16,321 nucleotides of DNA, taken from contig JALZVA010000025.1 of the NCBI GenBank assembly GCA_023301335.1, positions 1-16,321 on the forward strand, written 5' to 3'. Source of the DNA: Akkermansiaceae bacterium. GTDB lineage: Bacteria; Verrucomicrobiota; Verrucomicrobiia; Verrucomicrobiales; Akkermansiaceae. Position 1 is the stretch's first letter. Each line of letters opens with the position of its first letter. Under the pieces are notes generated by a model that did not search any database, was not told the DNA's origin, and worked only from the letters and a program-made list of their open reading frames with translations. A program made the position numbers and the translations under genes. This document shows positions 6,878-14,638 of this stretch, in pieces.

Positions 6878-7786
6878 ATGAAAAACTATATTAAAGGTGC
6901 ATTTACAGCATCAATCATCGCAAGTGCTGTAGCTCTCACGAGCTGTGGAGAAAAAGGAGACACTTCTGAAGGTGCTTCTAAAACTATTTATTGGACTGCC
7001 ATTCCTGATAAGAGCGGAACAGACCAAGCTGAACGCTACAAGCCACTCACAGACTACCTATCCACAAAGCTCGGTGTTGAATTCAAATACCGTAACTCCA
7101 ATGATTACTCTGCATCTGTCGCAAGTTTTTCTCAGGGAGAAACACACCTTGCATGGTTCGGTGGTGTGACAGGAGTGCAAGCTCGTGACAAGGTTGAAGG
7201 CTCTCTCGCTATTGCCCAAGGAAAAATCGACCCAAAGTATAAGTCTTTCTTCATCGCTCACAAGGACACAGGCTTACAGCCTTCTGAGACTTTTCCAATG
7301 GGAATTAAAGACCTAACTTTCACCTTTGGCTCTACATCTTCTACTTCTGGACGTGTCATGCCGACACACTTCATTAAGCAAGAGACAGGAAAACTCCCAG
7401 AAGACTTTTTCTCAAAGCCATTTAAATTCACAGGGAAGCGTAGCCACGGTGGTGTCGCGGCGGATGTGGCAAGCGGAGCTGTCCAAGCTGGTGTCATGAG
7501 CTACTCAACTTATAATAAGATGCTCAAAAAAGGTGAGATTGATCAGGATACAGTCATCAAAATCTGGGAAACTCCAGACTACTATGACTACAATTTCACG
7601 ATCCACCCAGCTATCGAAAAAATCCACGGTGAAGGATTCATGAAGAAAGTCCAACAAGCTCTTCTAGAGTGTGAGGACCCAGCAGTTCTCGACTGTATTA
7701 ACCGTAAGAAGCTCATCTCTGCAAAAAATGATGATTTCAACAATATCGCTGAAATCATGAAGAGCATCGACTTCGACGCTAAGTAA
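6878..7786 (+). CDS. phnD: ABC importer substrate-binding lipoprotein, PhnD-like (phosphonate/phosphite or selenate class)
   Basis: The product is 302 residues. Residues 1-23 form a lipoprotein signal with lipobox LTSC (C23), so the mature protein is lipid-anchored. The fold is the PhnD/PtxB family: YWTAIPD (near 40), the periplasmic-binding core YKPLTDYLSTKLGV, LAWFGGVTGVQAR, and the oxyanion-binding loop FGSTSSTSGRVMP near residues 149-161. From memory, several of these motifs (AIPD, LAWFGG, TFGSxSSTSGxxMP, ADVASGAVQAG and TPDYYDYN) fit the 'putative selenate ABC transporter substrate-binding protein' subgroup at least as well as E. coli PhnD. The substrate is therefore uncertain: phosphite, a phosphonate or selenate. 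It partners with the downstream ATPase and permease. A terminator between this gene and the ATPase gene would make the binding protein more abundant than the membrane components, as is usual in importers. Confidence 0.87.
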   Translation: MKNYIKGAFTASIIASAVALTSCGEKGDTSEGASKTIYWTAIPDKSGTDQAERYKPLTDYLSTKLGVEFKYRNSNDYSASVASFSQGETHLAWFGGVTGVQARDKVEGSLAIAQGKIDPKYKSFFIAHKDTGLQPSETFPMGIKDLTFTFGSTSSTSGRVMPTHFIKQETGKLPEDFFSKPFKFTGKRSHGGVAADVASGAVQAGVMSYSTYNKMLKKGEIDQDTVIKIWETPDYYDYNFTIHPAIEKIHGEGFMKKVQQALLECEDPAVLDCINRKKLISAKNDDFNNIAEIMKSIDFDAK

Positions 7787-7811
7787 TACGCGAAACCTAT
7801 TTACTTTATTT

Positions 7812-7860
7812 AACCCTCTCTGACTGGATATTCCAACCTGGTGGAGAGGGTTCTTTTTTT
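7812..7860 (+). terminator. Intrinsic terminator (likely partial) between binding protein and ATPase genes
   Basis: The nine-base stem AACCCTCTC (7812-7820) pairs with GAGAGGGTT (7844-7852) around a 23-base loop and is followed by C and a run of seven or more T residues (7854-7860). It sits 25 bases after the binding-protein stop. Since the ATPase and permease genes continue on the same strand, it probably works as an intra-operon attenuator. Confidence 0.82.
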
Positions 7861-7884
7861 CTCACTCTTTCTCACTCTTTCTCA
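7861..7884 (+). repeat. 10-bp tandem repeat CTCACTCTTT
   Basis: CTCACTCTTT occurs twice exactly (7861-7870 and 7871-7880), followed by a partial third copy CTCA. It lies between the terminator's T-run and the ATPase start, where a promoter or ribosome-entry region would be expected. It is pyrimidine-rich on the coding strand. Confidence 0.8.
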
Positions 7885-7897
7885 AACTTAGTTACAC

Positions 7898-8650
7898 ATG
7901 ATTCATCTCTCCGACATCACGAAAGAGTTCGGCTCTAACAAGGCTCTGTCTGGGATCAATCTAGAAATCGAAGCGGGTGAATTTATTTCTCTTATTGGCC
8001 CATCGGGAAGTGGAAAAACAACGCTTCTTCGCCACCTCAACGCTCAACACCTCCCCACTTCAGGAACGCTCACTATCCACGGAGAACATGTCCCAACCTT
8101 ATCTCCAAAGGCGCTCAAAGCATTACGCTGCAAGATTGCCTATATCCCACAAGACCTAGGACTGGTAAGCTCACTCAAAGTTTATCAAAACATTCTGTTA
8201 GGAAAAGTTGGCCACTTTCACAGTCTAACAATGTTAAAGAAATTTCTAGCTCCCTCTAAGAGTGATTTAGAAACTATTCATCAAGTCCTCAACACCGTCG
8301 GCATTCCCGAAAAGCTTTACGATACCACCTCCACACTCTCAGGAGGTCAGCAGCAGCGCGTAGCCGTTGCCAGAGCATTGTTTCAGAATCCCCACACCAT
8401 CCTCGCTGACGAGCCCGTCTCAGCCGTTGACCCTGCTAGAGCTAAAAGTATGGTCGAACTGCTTAAAGAAATCGCCACGAAGAATAACATCACAGTGCTG
8501 ATGTCTATCCATAATATTGGACTGGCTGTAGAGTATTTCCCCCGAGTGATTGGGCTCCGTAAAGGAAAACTCGTGCTCGATTCCACAAGCCCTAACGAGC
8601 AAGAATTAGCCAGCCTTTTTGAACTAGATTCCCAGGATCTCATTGGTTAA
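7898..8650 (+). CDS. phnC: ABC importer ATP-binding protein, PhnC-like
   Basis: The 250-residue product is a typical PhnC-length ATPase. Complete catalytic motifs are present: Walker A GPSGSGKTT (34-42), the Q-loop in YIPQDLGLV, the ABC signature LSGGQQQR (147-154), Walker B TILADEP with E172, the D-loop SAVDP, and the H-loop histidine H205 in MSIHN. The segment GKVGHFHSL followed by a helical insertion after the Q-loop is characteristic of PhnC-type ATPases. It would power uptake by the fused permease encoded six bases downstream. The two genes are almost certainly co-transcribed. No phosphonate lyase, phosphonatase or phosphite dehydrogenase gene lies in the window, so context does not fix the substrate. 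Confidence 0.93.
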   Translation: MIHLSDITKEFGSNKALSGINLEIEAGEFISLIGPSGSGKTTLLRHLNAQHLPTSGTLTIHGEHVPTLSPKALKALRCKIAYIPQDLGLVSSLKVYQNILLGKVGHFHSLTMLKKFLAPSKSDLETIHQVLNTVGIPEKLYDTTSTLSGGQQQRVAVARALFQNPHTILADEPVSAVDPARAKSMVELLKEIATKNNITVLMSIHNIGLAVEYFPRVIGLRKGKLVLDSTSPNEQELASLFELDSQDLIG

Positions 8651-8656
8651 TCAGCT

Positions 8657-10477
8657 ATGGAACTCTCCACCACCAAGACACTTTTTGGCAAGCGACGAGG
8701 GTTCATCCTATTCTCTCTCGTGCTCCTCTGTTTTTGTATCAATTTAACCGACATCAAATGGGCAGATTTCAAACTCAATCATTATGGCGTGAATGCTGCC
8801 ACTGAGTTTTTCAAAGCAGCCTTCAACCCCGCCTTCGATTACCCTAACAAAGAAGAACTCCCCTCCACCATCCCTCCTTACTATGAGAAAATCATCAAAG
8901 CAGCCTGGGTCACGGTTAAATATGCTACCTGTGGATTTAGCTTAGCTATTCCTATAGGTATTTTCATGGGCTTTTTTGCTTCTCGCTCTTGGTGGCAATT
9001 CACCCGATCTAAATGGATTCCCCGTGCCACTGCCCAGCTTCTCCACCGATTTGTTAGAATCCTTATTACAGCGGGTAGATCTATTCACGAGCTTTTATGG
9101 GGACTGCTTTTTATTAGTGCGATCGGTACCACCCCATTTTCCATCATCGCAGCTATTGCTATCCCCTATGGATGCACTCTAGCTAAGGTGTTTTCAGAAA
9201 TACTCGATGAGCAGGAAAGTAACTGCCGTGATCAGATCCGACTCCAAGGTGGCTCTCCTTTTTCTAGCTGGCTCTTTGGGGTCGTCCCACTCGCCTTTAA
9301 TGACATTCTCAGCTACGCACTCTACCGCTATGAATGTGCGATCCGATCCGCCGCTATTTTCGGCTTTGTCGGTATCCCTACACTCGGTTACCACATCGAG
9401 GCTGCTGCGGCAGAAGGGATAGGTTACTACGGAGAAATTTGGACACTGCTCTACGTCCTTCTAGGGATTATTTTAGTTGTAGAAAGGCTCAGTTGCTTTG
9501 CCCGTAAAAAACTCAATAGCCCGCAACAAAGTAAACATCCCCACCGCTCCCTCGAACAGCTGACCAAATACAGGCCAAAGCGTTTTTACCTTAAATTCTT
9601 CACTGCTTTCTCCGTTCTTCTCTTCATCTTTGTCTGGAACCATCAAACTCTCATACCCGCTACGCAATGGCTCGATGATGAGTCAATGATGTCGAATCTA
9701 AGTTTTCAACAACGATGGGAAAATTTCACACGCTTTCTCGATAAAGAGCTCACACCCTCTACGGTAAGAAATTCGGGTGACTGGTCACAAGCTTTCCCAT
9801 GGGCTAAGGAACTGTTCCTCAGCAAAGGCATTGCAGCCTCACTTCAGACCTTCTACATCGCCACTTCCGCAATGATCCTAGCTTGGCTCTCTGCTATCTG
9901 TGTGATTCCTTGGGCATCCAAGGTGCTCAACTCTCCACAGCCCTTTGGCGTGCATAAGGGCAACTCTCGATTACAAGCATTCATCCGAGGTGCTGTTGCC
10001 CTATTTTTGAGGTTTATTTTTATCATTTCACGCTCCATGCCTGAATACCTCCTCGCCTTCTTACTCCTCGTTATCTTCCCACCTTCTGCATGGCCATTGA
10101 TTGTTGCCCTAGCGATACATAACTTTGGCATTGTCGGGAGACTCGGGGGGGAATTAGTTGATAACCGCGACTTCAATCATGCTAAAATCCCCTTACTTCA
10201 AGGAGGATCAAGAGCGCATTCTTATTTTTTTTCCTTGCTCCCCACCCACTTCAATCGTTTTCTTCTCTACTTTTTCTACCGCTGGGAAACTTGTGTGAGA
10301 GACGCTACGATCCTTGGCATGCTATCGATTGCCTCGATTGGACTAGAGATTAAAGAAGCTCAAGCCAGAGATAGATTAGACGAACTATTCTTCTTCATTC
10401 TCCTTGGAGCCGCTATTGTCATGATCGGAGATTTAATCTCAGATACGGTCAGAAGTAGAATCAAAGAAACTCAATAA
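8657..10477 (+). CDS. phnE: ABC importer permease, tandem fusion of two PhnE-like domains
   Basis: The 606-residue product is about twice the usual PhnE length and is visibly two homologous permeases in one chain. Each half has an N-terminal membrane span (about 14-32 and about 308-326), a polar loop of 50-70 residues, then a multi-span core. The coupling-helix regions match: LQGGSPFSSWLFGVVP at residue 196 and LQGGSRAHSYFFSLLP at residue 514, each followed by YRYECAIRSAAIFG or YRWETCVRDATILG. The 318-residue offset between them defines the duplication. An importer needs two permease subunits, so this single chain can supply the whole membrane channel as an internal heterodimer. The halves have diverged considerably, so the duplication is not recent. 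Such double permeases are known in this transporter class but are the minority form. No terminator is evident downstream. Confidence 0.9.
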   Translation: MELSTTKTLFGKRRGFILFSLVLLCFCINLTDIKWADFKLNHYGVNAATEFFKAAFNPAFDYPNKEELPSTIPPYYEKIIKAAWVTVKYATCGFSLAIPIGIFMGFFASRSWWQFTRSKWIPRATAQLLHRFVRILITAGRSIHELLWGLLFISAIGTTPFSIIAAIAIPYGCTLAKVFSEILDEQESNCRDQIRLQGGSPFSSWLFGVVPLAFNDILSYALYRYECAIRSAAIFGFVGIPTLGYHIEAAAAEGIGYYGEIWTLLYVLLGIILVVERLSCFARKKLNSPQQSKHPHRSLEQLTKYRPKRFYLKFFTAFSVLLFIFVWNHQTLIPATQWLDDESMMSNLSFQQRWENFTRFLDKELTPSTVRNSGDWSQAFPWAKELFLSKGIAASLQTFYIATSAMILAWLSAICVIPWASKVLNSPQPFGVHKGNSRLQAFIRGAVALFLRFIFIISRSMPEYLLAFLLLVIFPPSAWPLIVALAIHNFGIVGRLGGELVDNRDFNHAKIPLLQGGSRAHSYFFSLLPTHFNRFLLYFFYRWETCVRDATILGMLSIASIGLEIKEAQARDRLDELFFFILLGAAIVMIGDLISDTVRSRIKETQ

Positions 10478-10520
10478 GAAGCTCTCTCTTTTTTGCAACT
10501 TTACCGTTCCTTTCAGGTTC

Positions 10521-10530
10521 TTGCTATACA
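10521..10530 (+). promoter_or_regulatory. Candidate extended -10 promoter of the ECF sigma factor gene
   Basis: TTGCTATACA contains the extended -10 pattern TGnTATACA and is followed by AACG. It lies 30 bases before ATG 10561. No good -35 hexamer is seen at 16-18 bases upstream, consistent with an extended -10 promoter or with an alternative consensus in this lineage. Confidence 0.35.
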
Positions 10531-10560
10531 AACGTTGTAGTGCCAGCTAGACAGAGACAG

Positions 10561-11163
10561 ATGCCTTCGCAAAGTGATGAAGCCCCCGTAGATCAGAATG
10601 CTATTGATGTAGCTCTCATGCTACGTGTGCGCGATGACGATATGGACGCTTTTGAGCAGCTTGTCGAACGCCATCAGCATGCCGTCGTTGGCACTGTGAC
10701 AAAGATGCTAAACTCTAATGCTGACGCTGAAGACATTGCCCAGCAAGTCTTTATCCGACTCTGGAAGAGTGCTAAGCGGTATCAGGAACAGGCGAAGTTC
10801 ACCACCTTTCTCTATACCATCACTAAAAACCTGGTCTTCAATGAGTCAAAGAAACGCGCACGACGGAAACAGGTCTCGATAGAGGAACGCTCAGAAGACA
10901 GCCACCTCGAAATCGCCGACCACGAATCACGTAGCCCAGATAATACCATCCTCGAAGCAGAACTCAGAGATGCCATTAATACCGCGATTTCTCAGCTTCC
11001 TGAAAAACAACGTCTCGCTGTCATCCTGCGTCGCTATGAACAACTTTCCTACGAGGAAATTGCAGAGGTTCTCGGTCTCACTGTCTCAGCAGTTAAAAGT
11101 CAGCTCTTCCGAGCAAGAACCAGTCTTAAGGAATTACTCAGCACCTACCTTAGCTCTTCTTAG
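10561..11163 (+). CDS. ECF-type RNA polymerase sigma factor (sigma-70 family)
   Basis: The product is 200 residues from ATG 10561. A GTG at 10540 is in frame and would add seven residues, but it lies only ten bases from the candidate promoter box. Region 2 runs from DMDAFEQLVERHQHAVVG through DAEDIAQQVFIRLWKSAKRY and FTTFLYTITKNLVFNESKKR, which carries the core-binding and -10 recognition helices. Region 4 covers AINTAISQLPEKQRLAVILR through SYEEIAEVLGLTVSAVKSQL and the helix FRARTSLKELL, recognising the -35. There is no sigma-70 region 3, hence ECF class. ECF factors are usually held by an anti-sigma factor encoded next to them; here the next gene is a sugar dehydrogenase and no membrane anti-sigma is seen. 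The regulon is unknown, though the same-strand genes downstream are obvious candidates. Confidence 0.92.
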   Translation: MPSQSDEAPVDQNAIDVALMLRVRDDDMDAFEQLVERHQHAVVGTVTKMLNSNADAEDIAQQVFIRLWKSAKRYQEQAKFTTFLYTITKNLVFNESKKRARRKQVSIEERSEDSHLEIADHESRSPDNTILEAELRDAINTAISQLPEKQRLAVILRRYEQLSYEEIAEVLGLTVSAVKSQLFRARTSLKELLSTYLSSS

Positions 11164-11231
11164 TCCTTTTTAAAGCTTAGCCCTAATCTTTTGAGTTTGC
11201 AGTTTCGTTTCCTCAATTTATTATCCCTCCA

Positions 11232-12389
11232 ATGAAACTTTCCCTTCTACTCAGTTTGAGCATTCTTAGCACGTCTGGTGCTGCGCCCCAGCTTGAACTC
11301 ATCGCCAAGGATCTTAAAATGCCTGTCTGGGCCACCTCTACGGCAAGTAAGCAAAACTATCTCTATATTCTAGAAAAGGCTGGAGTCATTCAAATCCTCA
11401 ATCTCAGCACTGGGAAAATCCTCGATAAACCCTTTCTTGATATTCGAGATCGCATCAAGATCCTGATGAACGAGCAAGGTCTCTTAGGCATGGCCTTTGA
11501 TCCAAATTTTGAAAAAAATGGGAGGTTTTATATAAACTACACCAACCTTAAGGGGGATACTCAAATTGCACGCTTTCACTGCGACCCAGCCACTGCAACA
11601 ACCGCCGATGCAAGTAGTGAGCACATTCTCATCTCTATCGACCAGCCTTATAGAAACCATAATGGTGGATGGGTAGGATTTGGACCAGATCATTTCTTAT
11701 ATATCTCTACAGGAGATGGCGGGGCAGGAAACGATCCTAAGAATTATGCCCAGAATATGCAAAGTCTGTTAGGAAAACTTCTTCGCATCGATGTTTCTGC
11801 AGATAAGTCTTATTCTATCCCTCCTAACAATCCCTATGTAAATGATGATACTATCAAGTCTGAAATCTACGCTCACGGCTTAAGAAATCCATGGCGGTGT
11901 GACTGGGATGTAGAAACCAACCACCTCTTCATTGCTGATGTTGGACAAAATAAAGAAGAGGAAATAAATTACATTTCCGCAGAGAATCTTAGCGGAGCTG
12001 ACTTTGGCTGGAGACTTCGTGAAGGAGCTGCCTCCACTCCAAAGAAAAAAATCGGTGGAAAACCTACAGCTAGCCAAACAGAACCGCTCTACACCTACGA
12101 GCATGGCGCTGGAAAAACTGAAGGTCTCTCGATCACTGGTGGCTTCATCTATCAGGGCAGCATAGAAGCACTCAAAGGCCATTACATTTTTGCGGACTGG
12201 ATCAATCCTCGCCTCTGGTCATTTCAGGTGGAGGATAACAAACCCGTGCACTTCACCGACTGGACAGATCAGTTCAAACTTAAGGAAAATAAGATCAATC
12301 GTATCTCATCTTTTGGTAAGGACGCACATGGGGAACTCTACCTCATGGAACACCAGCAAGGGACTCTTTTCAAAATCGTAGATAAGTAA
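11232..12389 (+). CDS. PQQ-dependent sugar dehydrogenase family protein (glucose/sorbosone dehydrogenase beta-propeller), exported
   Basis: The product is 385 residues with a Sec signal peptide (MKLSLLLSLSILSTSGA, cleavage near residue 18-20). It has the six-bladed beta-propeller GSDH fold: VIQILNLSTGK, LLGMAFDPNFEKNGRFYINY, RNHNGGWVGFGPDHFLYIST, GDGGAGNDP, LLGKLLRIDV, EIYAHGLRNPWR and LFIADVGQNKEEEIN. The RNHNGG and GLRNPWR segments carry the conserved His and Arg residues that contact the PQQ quinone and the substrate in the family. These enzymes oxidise aldose sugars in the periplasm and pass electrons to an acceptor; many family members have no proven substrate. No PQQ synthesis gene is in the window. 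Its stop codon is one base from the next gene's ATG, so the two are co-translated or at least co-transcribed. Confidence 0.9.
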   Translation: MKLSLLLSLSILSTSGAAPQLELIAKDLKMPVWATSTASKQNYLYILEKAGVIQILNLSTGKILDKPFLDIRDRIKILMNEQGLLGMAFDPNFEKNGRFYINYTNLKGDTQIARFHCDPATATTADASSEHILISIDQPYRNHNGGWVGFGPDHFLYISTGDGGAGNDPKNYAQNMQSLLGKLLRIDVSADKSYSIPPNNPYVNDDTIKSEIYAHGLRNPWRCDWDVETNHLFIADVGQNKEEEINYISAENLSGADFGWRLREGAASTPKKKIGGKPTASQTEPLYTYEHGAGKTEGLSITGGFIYQGSIEALKGHYIFADWINPRLWSFQVEDNKPVHFTDWTDQFKLKENKINRISSFGKDAHGELYLMEHQQGTLFKIVDK

Positions 12390-12390
12390 T

Positions 12391-12795
12391 ATGGCTAAAG
12401 GATTTGATACTCACCAAGAGAGACAGAATGCGCTCACCCTTTTTGGAAAAGACTTAGCACGCCGCTCTAAGTCCTGCTGCGAGCTCTCTACCGAGTCTGG
12501 CGTTCCTCTTAAAATTTACGAAATTCATCCTGTTCCAAAAGAACCAAATTTTGAGCTATGTCTCTTCCTTTCCGAACAGACTATTCAACAGTTAGAGAAG
12601 CCTAAGAAACATCTCCAAGCAAACCAATGGAGGCATCTCGGTGAACTCATCTGGTCAGAGATCCCACAAGTCCAACTCATGGCAGTGAGAATACTCCAAT
12701 ACATCGCCAAGGATCAGCCATGGGCACAAGACATTATTGATGAGGCTTATCTCGAAGACGCTCTTCTTGAACAAGCCTCCTTAGCCCCACTCTAA
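12391..12795 (+). CDS. PhnA-like small protein with degenerate zinc ribbon
   Basis: The product is 134 residues with no signal peptide. It resembles small PhnA-domain proteins (unrelated to phosphonoacetate hydrolase) with the pattern KxxxxHxxRxxALxxFGKDLARRSKSxCELCexSGV...IYEvpPvp..Pdf..C..lCexC...lekPk....WRxLxExiWSEvPavQvmAvRxL. Here the matches are HQERQNALTLFGKDLARRSK, IYEIHPVPKEPNFELCLFL, QLEKPKKHL and WSEIPQVQLMAVRILQYIA. The expected zinc cysteines are largely gone: where CxxC pairs are expected it has CCELS and LSEQT. It may therefore no longer bind zinc. The function of the family is not established. It is tightly packed between the dehydrogenase (one base) and radC (four bases). 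The family call is from remembered consensus and could be wrong in detail. Confidence 0.7.
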   Translation: MAKGFDTHQERQNALTLFGKDLARRSKSCCELSTESGVPLKIYEIHPVPKEPNFELCLFLSEQTIQQLEKPKKHLQANQWRHLGELIWSEIPQVQLMAVRILQYIAKDQPWAQDIIDEAYLEDALLEQASLAPL

Positions 12796-12799
12796 GAAT

Positions 12800-13501
12800 A
12801 TGGAGAATAAGCCAGAACGTATCCAAGATATCCCAAAACCCTTACGGCCTAGAGAAAAGGCAAAGTCGTTAGGGATAGCCTCACTCTCTGATGCGGAACT
12901 TCTGGCCCTGTTTATTGGCAATGGTATCCAAGGTGCAAATGCTATCCAAATTGGACAACGACTCCTTACCGAACACTCTAGCCTCGCGGATATCGCCACC
13001 CTCTCAGTTTCCGAAATTTCTAAATCAAAAGGCCTAGGAATCGCTAAAAGCACACTCCTAACAGCTGCTTTTGAAATAGGAAAACGGGTCGCACAGCAAC
13101 GTATCCAAAAAATAGCCCTCCGCAATCCAGAGCAGATTTACCAGCATGTGAAGCCCATGTTCATTGGCTTGGTTCATGAGAGCCTACGTGTGATCCTACT
13201 CGATCCAAAGATGCACTGCCTCAAGATTATTGAGGTTAGTAAGGGCACTACTAATCAAACTATTTGCCACCCCCGTGATATTCTCCATCATGCGATCGTG
13301 AACCATGCCCACGGTATCATTCTCGTCCATAACCACCCCACTGGCAATCCCACTCCTAGTCAAGCGGACCTCACTATCACTGAGCAAATCAAGGAAGCCT
13401 GCCAGCTTTTACAAATCAAACTCCACGACCACCTCATCATCGGACAAGCATCAGAGACTCACCCTGCTTTCTATAGCTTTCGTTCCGAGGGAAAGCTCTA
13501 A
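12800..13501 (+). CDS. radC: RadC family JAB1/MPN+ protein
   Basis: The 233-residue product has the normal RadC length. The N-terminal part (PLRPREKAKSLGIASLSDAE, then a helix-hairpin-helix around VSEISKSKGLGIAKSTLL) is the UPF0758 DNA-binding-like domain. The C-terminal JAB domain carries the complete metal site: the glutamate in LVHESLRVILLD and the JAMM signature HNHPTGNPTPSQAD (HxHx7SxxD). RadC was once thought to act in recombination repair, but that link is withdrawn and its biochemical role is unknown; the JAMM site predicts zinc-dependent hydrolase activity. It lies in a dense same-strand run of genes, four bases after the PhnA-like gene. No mobile-element genes surround it, so it looks like the chromosomal rather than the integrated-element form. 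Confidence 0.94.
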   Translation: MENKPERIQDIPKPLRPREKAKSLGIASLSDAELLALFIGNGIQGANAIQIGQRLLTEHSSLADIATLSVSEISKSKGLGIAKSTLLTAAFEIGKRVAQQRIQKIALRNPEQIYQHVKPMFIGLVHESLRVILLDPKMHCLKIIEVSKGTTNQTICHPRDILHHAIVNHAHGIILVHNHPTGNPTPSQADLTITEQIKEACQLLQIKLHDHLIIGQASETHPAFYSFRSEGKL

Positions 13502-13525
13502 CATAGCTTAAGCAATTCATCTTTT

Positions 13526-14389
13526 ATGCTCACTCGATTTGCTCCATCCCCCACTGGGTTTCTCCACCTTGGACATGTCTATGCGGCACAATTTGCACAG
13601 ACTCTAGCAGCTCAGCACGGGGGGCGGAGTTTATTACGGTTTGAAGATATTGATACGTCGCGTATACGCCCACATTTTTACGAGCAAATCATCGAAGACC
13701 TTAATTATTTAGATCTCCACTTCCCTACCCCGCATCTCCGTCAAAGCGACCAAACCCTTGCCTATGAAAATGTACTTACTCAACTTCAAGGCCAAGGTTT
13801 AGTTTACCCCTGTTTTTGTAGTCGCAAGCAAATCGAACACGAGATTTCACGTATCACTAATGCTCCACATGGCCCAGAGGGTGCGCTTTACCCAGGAACC
13901 TGTAAATCACTCACTGACGCAGAAATTACTCAGAAAAAGCAACAGGGCGAGATTCCTTCTTGGCGGTTTGATTCCCACAAAGCGGCGGCACTATTCCCCA
14001 ATTTAAGTTTCCATGACTCCTTTCTTGGAGAGCAGGCTGTGCAGCCCCTTCTCTTAGGCGATATCATCTTAGCGAGAAAAGACATCGGCACTTCGTATCA
14101 TATCGCTGTCGTACATGACGATTACCAGCAGGGCATCACAGATATCACACGCGGCAGGGACCTCCTCCCTTCTACTCACATTCACCGTGTTTTACAAGCT
14201 GCCCTCGGTTACCCAGAGCCTACCTACCACCATCACCCATTGGTGCTGGGTCATGATGGACATCGACTCGCGAAACGCCATGATGATCTTAGCATTCTCT
14301 TCATGAGAAAGCAGGGAATGACTAGAGAGGCCATCTTTCAGCAGCTCAGCGAGGCCTCTCTCTCGGACTTTAGAAAACGGTGTTCGTAA
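13526..14389 (+). CDS. gluQ: Glutamyl-Q tRNA(Asp) synthetase
   Basis: The 287-residue product is a truncated GluRS paralogue lacking the C-terminal anticodon-binding domain, the hallmark of GluQ (YadB). It attaches glutamate to the queuosine base in the wobble position of tRNA-Asp. Visible motifs are RFAPSPTGFLHLGH with the class I HIGH equivalent HLGH (14-17), FEDIDTSR, the zinc site CFC (C96, C98) with Y122 and C126 in ALYPGTC, DDYQQGITDITRGRDLL, and the KMSKS equivalent RLAKR (247-251). All catalytic motifs are present, so it should be active. It implies that the genome makes or salvages queuosine. The gene lies 24 bases after radC and is probably the last of the run. An ordinary GluRS is excluded by length, about 470 residues being expected. 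Confidence 0.93.
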   Translation: MLTRFAPSPTGFLHLGHVYAAQFAQTLAAQHGGRSLLRFEDIDTSRIRPHFYEQIIEDLNYLDLHFPTPHLRQSDQTLAYENVLTQLQGQGLVYPCFCSRKQIEHEISRITNAPHGPEGALYPGTCKSLTDAEITQKKQQGEIPSWRFDSHKAAALFPNLSFHDSFLGEQAVQPLLLGDIILARKDIGTSYHIAVVHDDYQQGITDITRGRDLLPSTHIHRVLQAALGYPEPTYHHHPLVLGHDGHRLAKRHDDLSILFMRKQGMTREAIFQQLSEASLSDFRKRCS

Positions 14390-14638
14390 CTCCATTTCTT
14401 AAACCAAGAATGAGATTACCATAGCGATATCTAAGCAAAATCGTCGATAGAATATCTAATTTCTCTCTTTCTCATTGAATTCCTAATACCTAATAGCACT
14501 GCAATACTTTAGAATATCTAACCCTTTATTTTAATCATCTCGTTTATTTTTTACATTTCTATCTTGAACAATCCCTTTCCAACAGGAATACTAAACAATA
14601 CCTATTATAAAAATAACCTCATATGAATAATTTAACCA
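14390..14638 (+). other. AT-rich intergenic region upstream of the PEP-CTERM gene
   Basis: About 250 bases, clearly richer in A/T than the genes on either side, with no convincing ORF or strong hairpin. TTGAAC at about 14574 and TATTAT at about 14603 could contribute to a promoter, but their spacing does not fit a standard 17-bp pair. No sigma-54 type GG-N10-GC box is obvious. Confidence 0.5.

Noticed and set aside
12781..13125. 114-residue minus-strand frame
   Set aside because: It is fully antisense to the well-supported radC start and N-terminal domain, and its product resembles no family.
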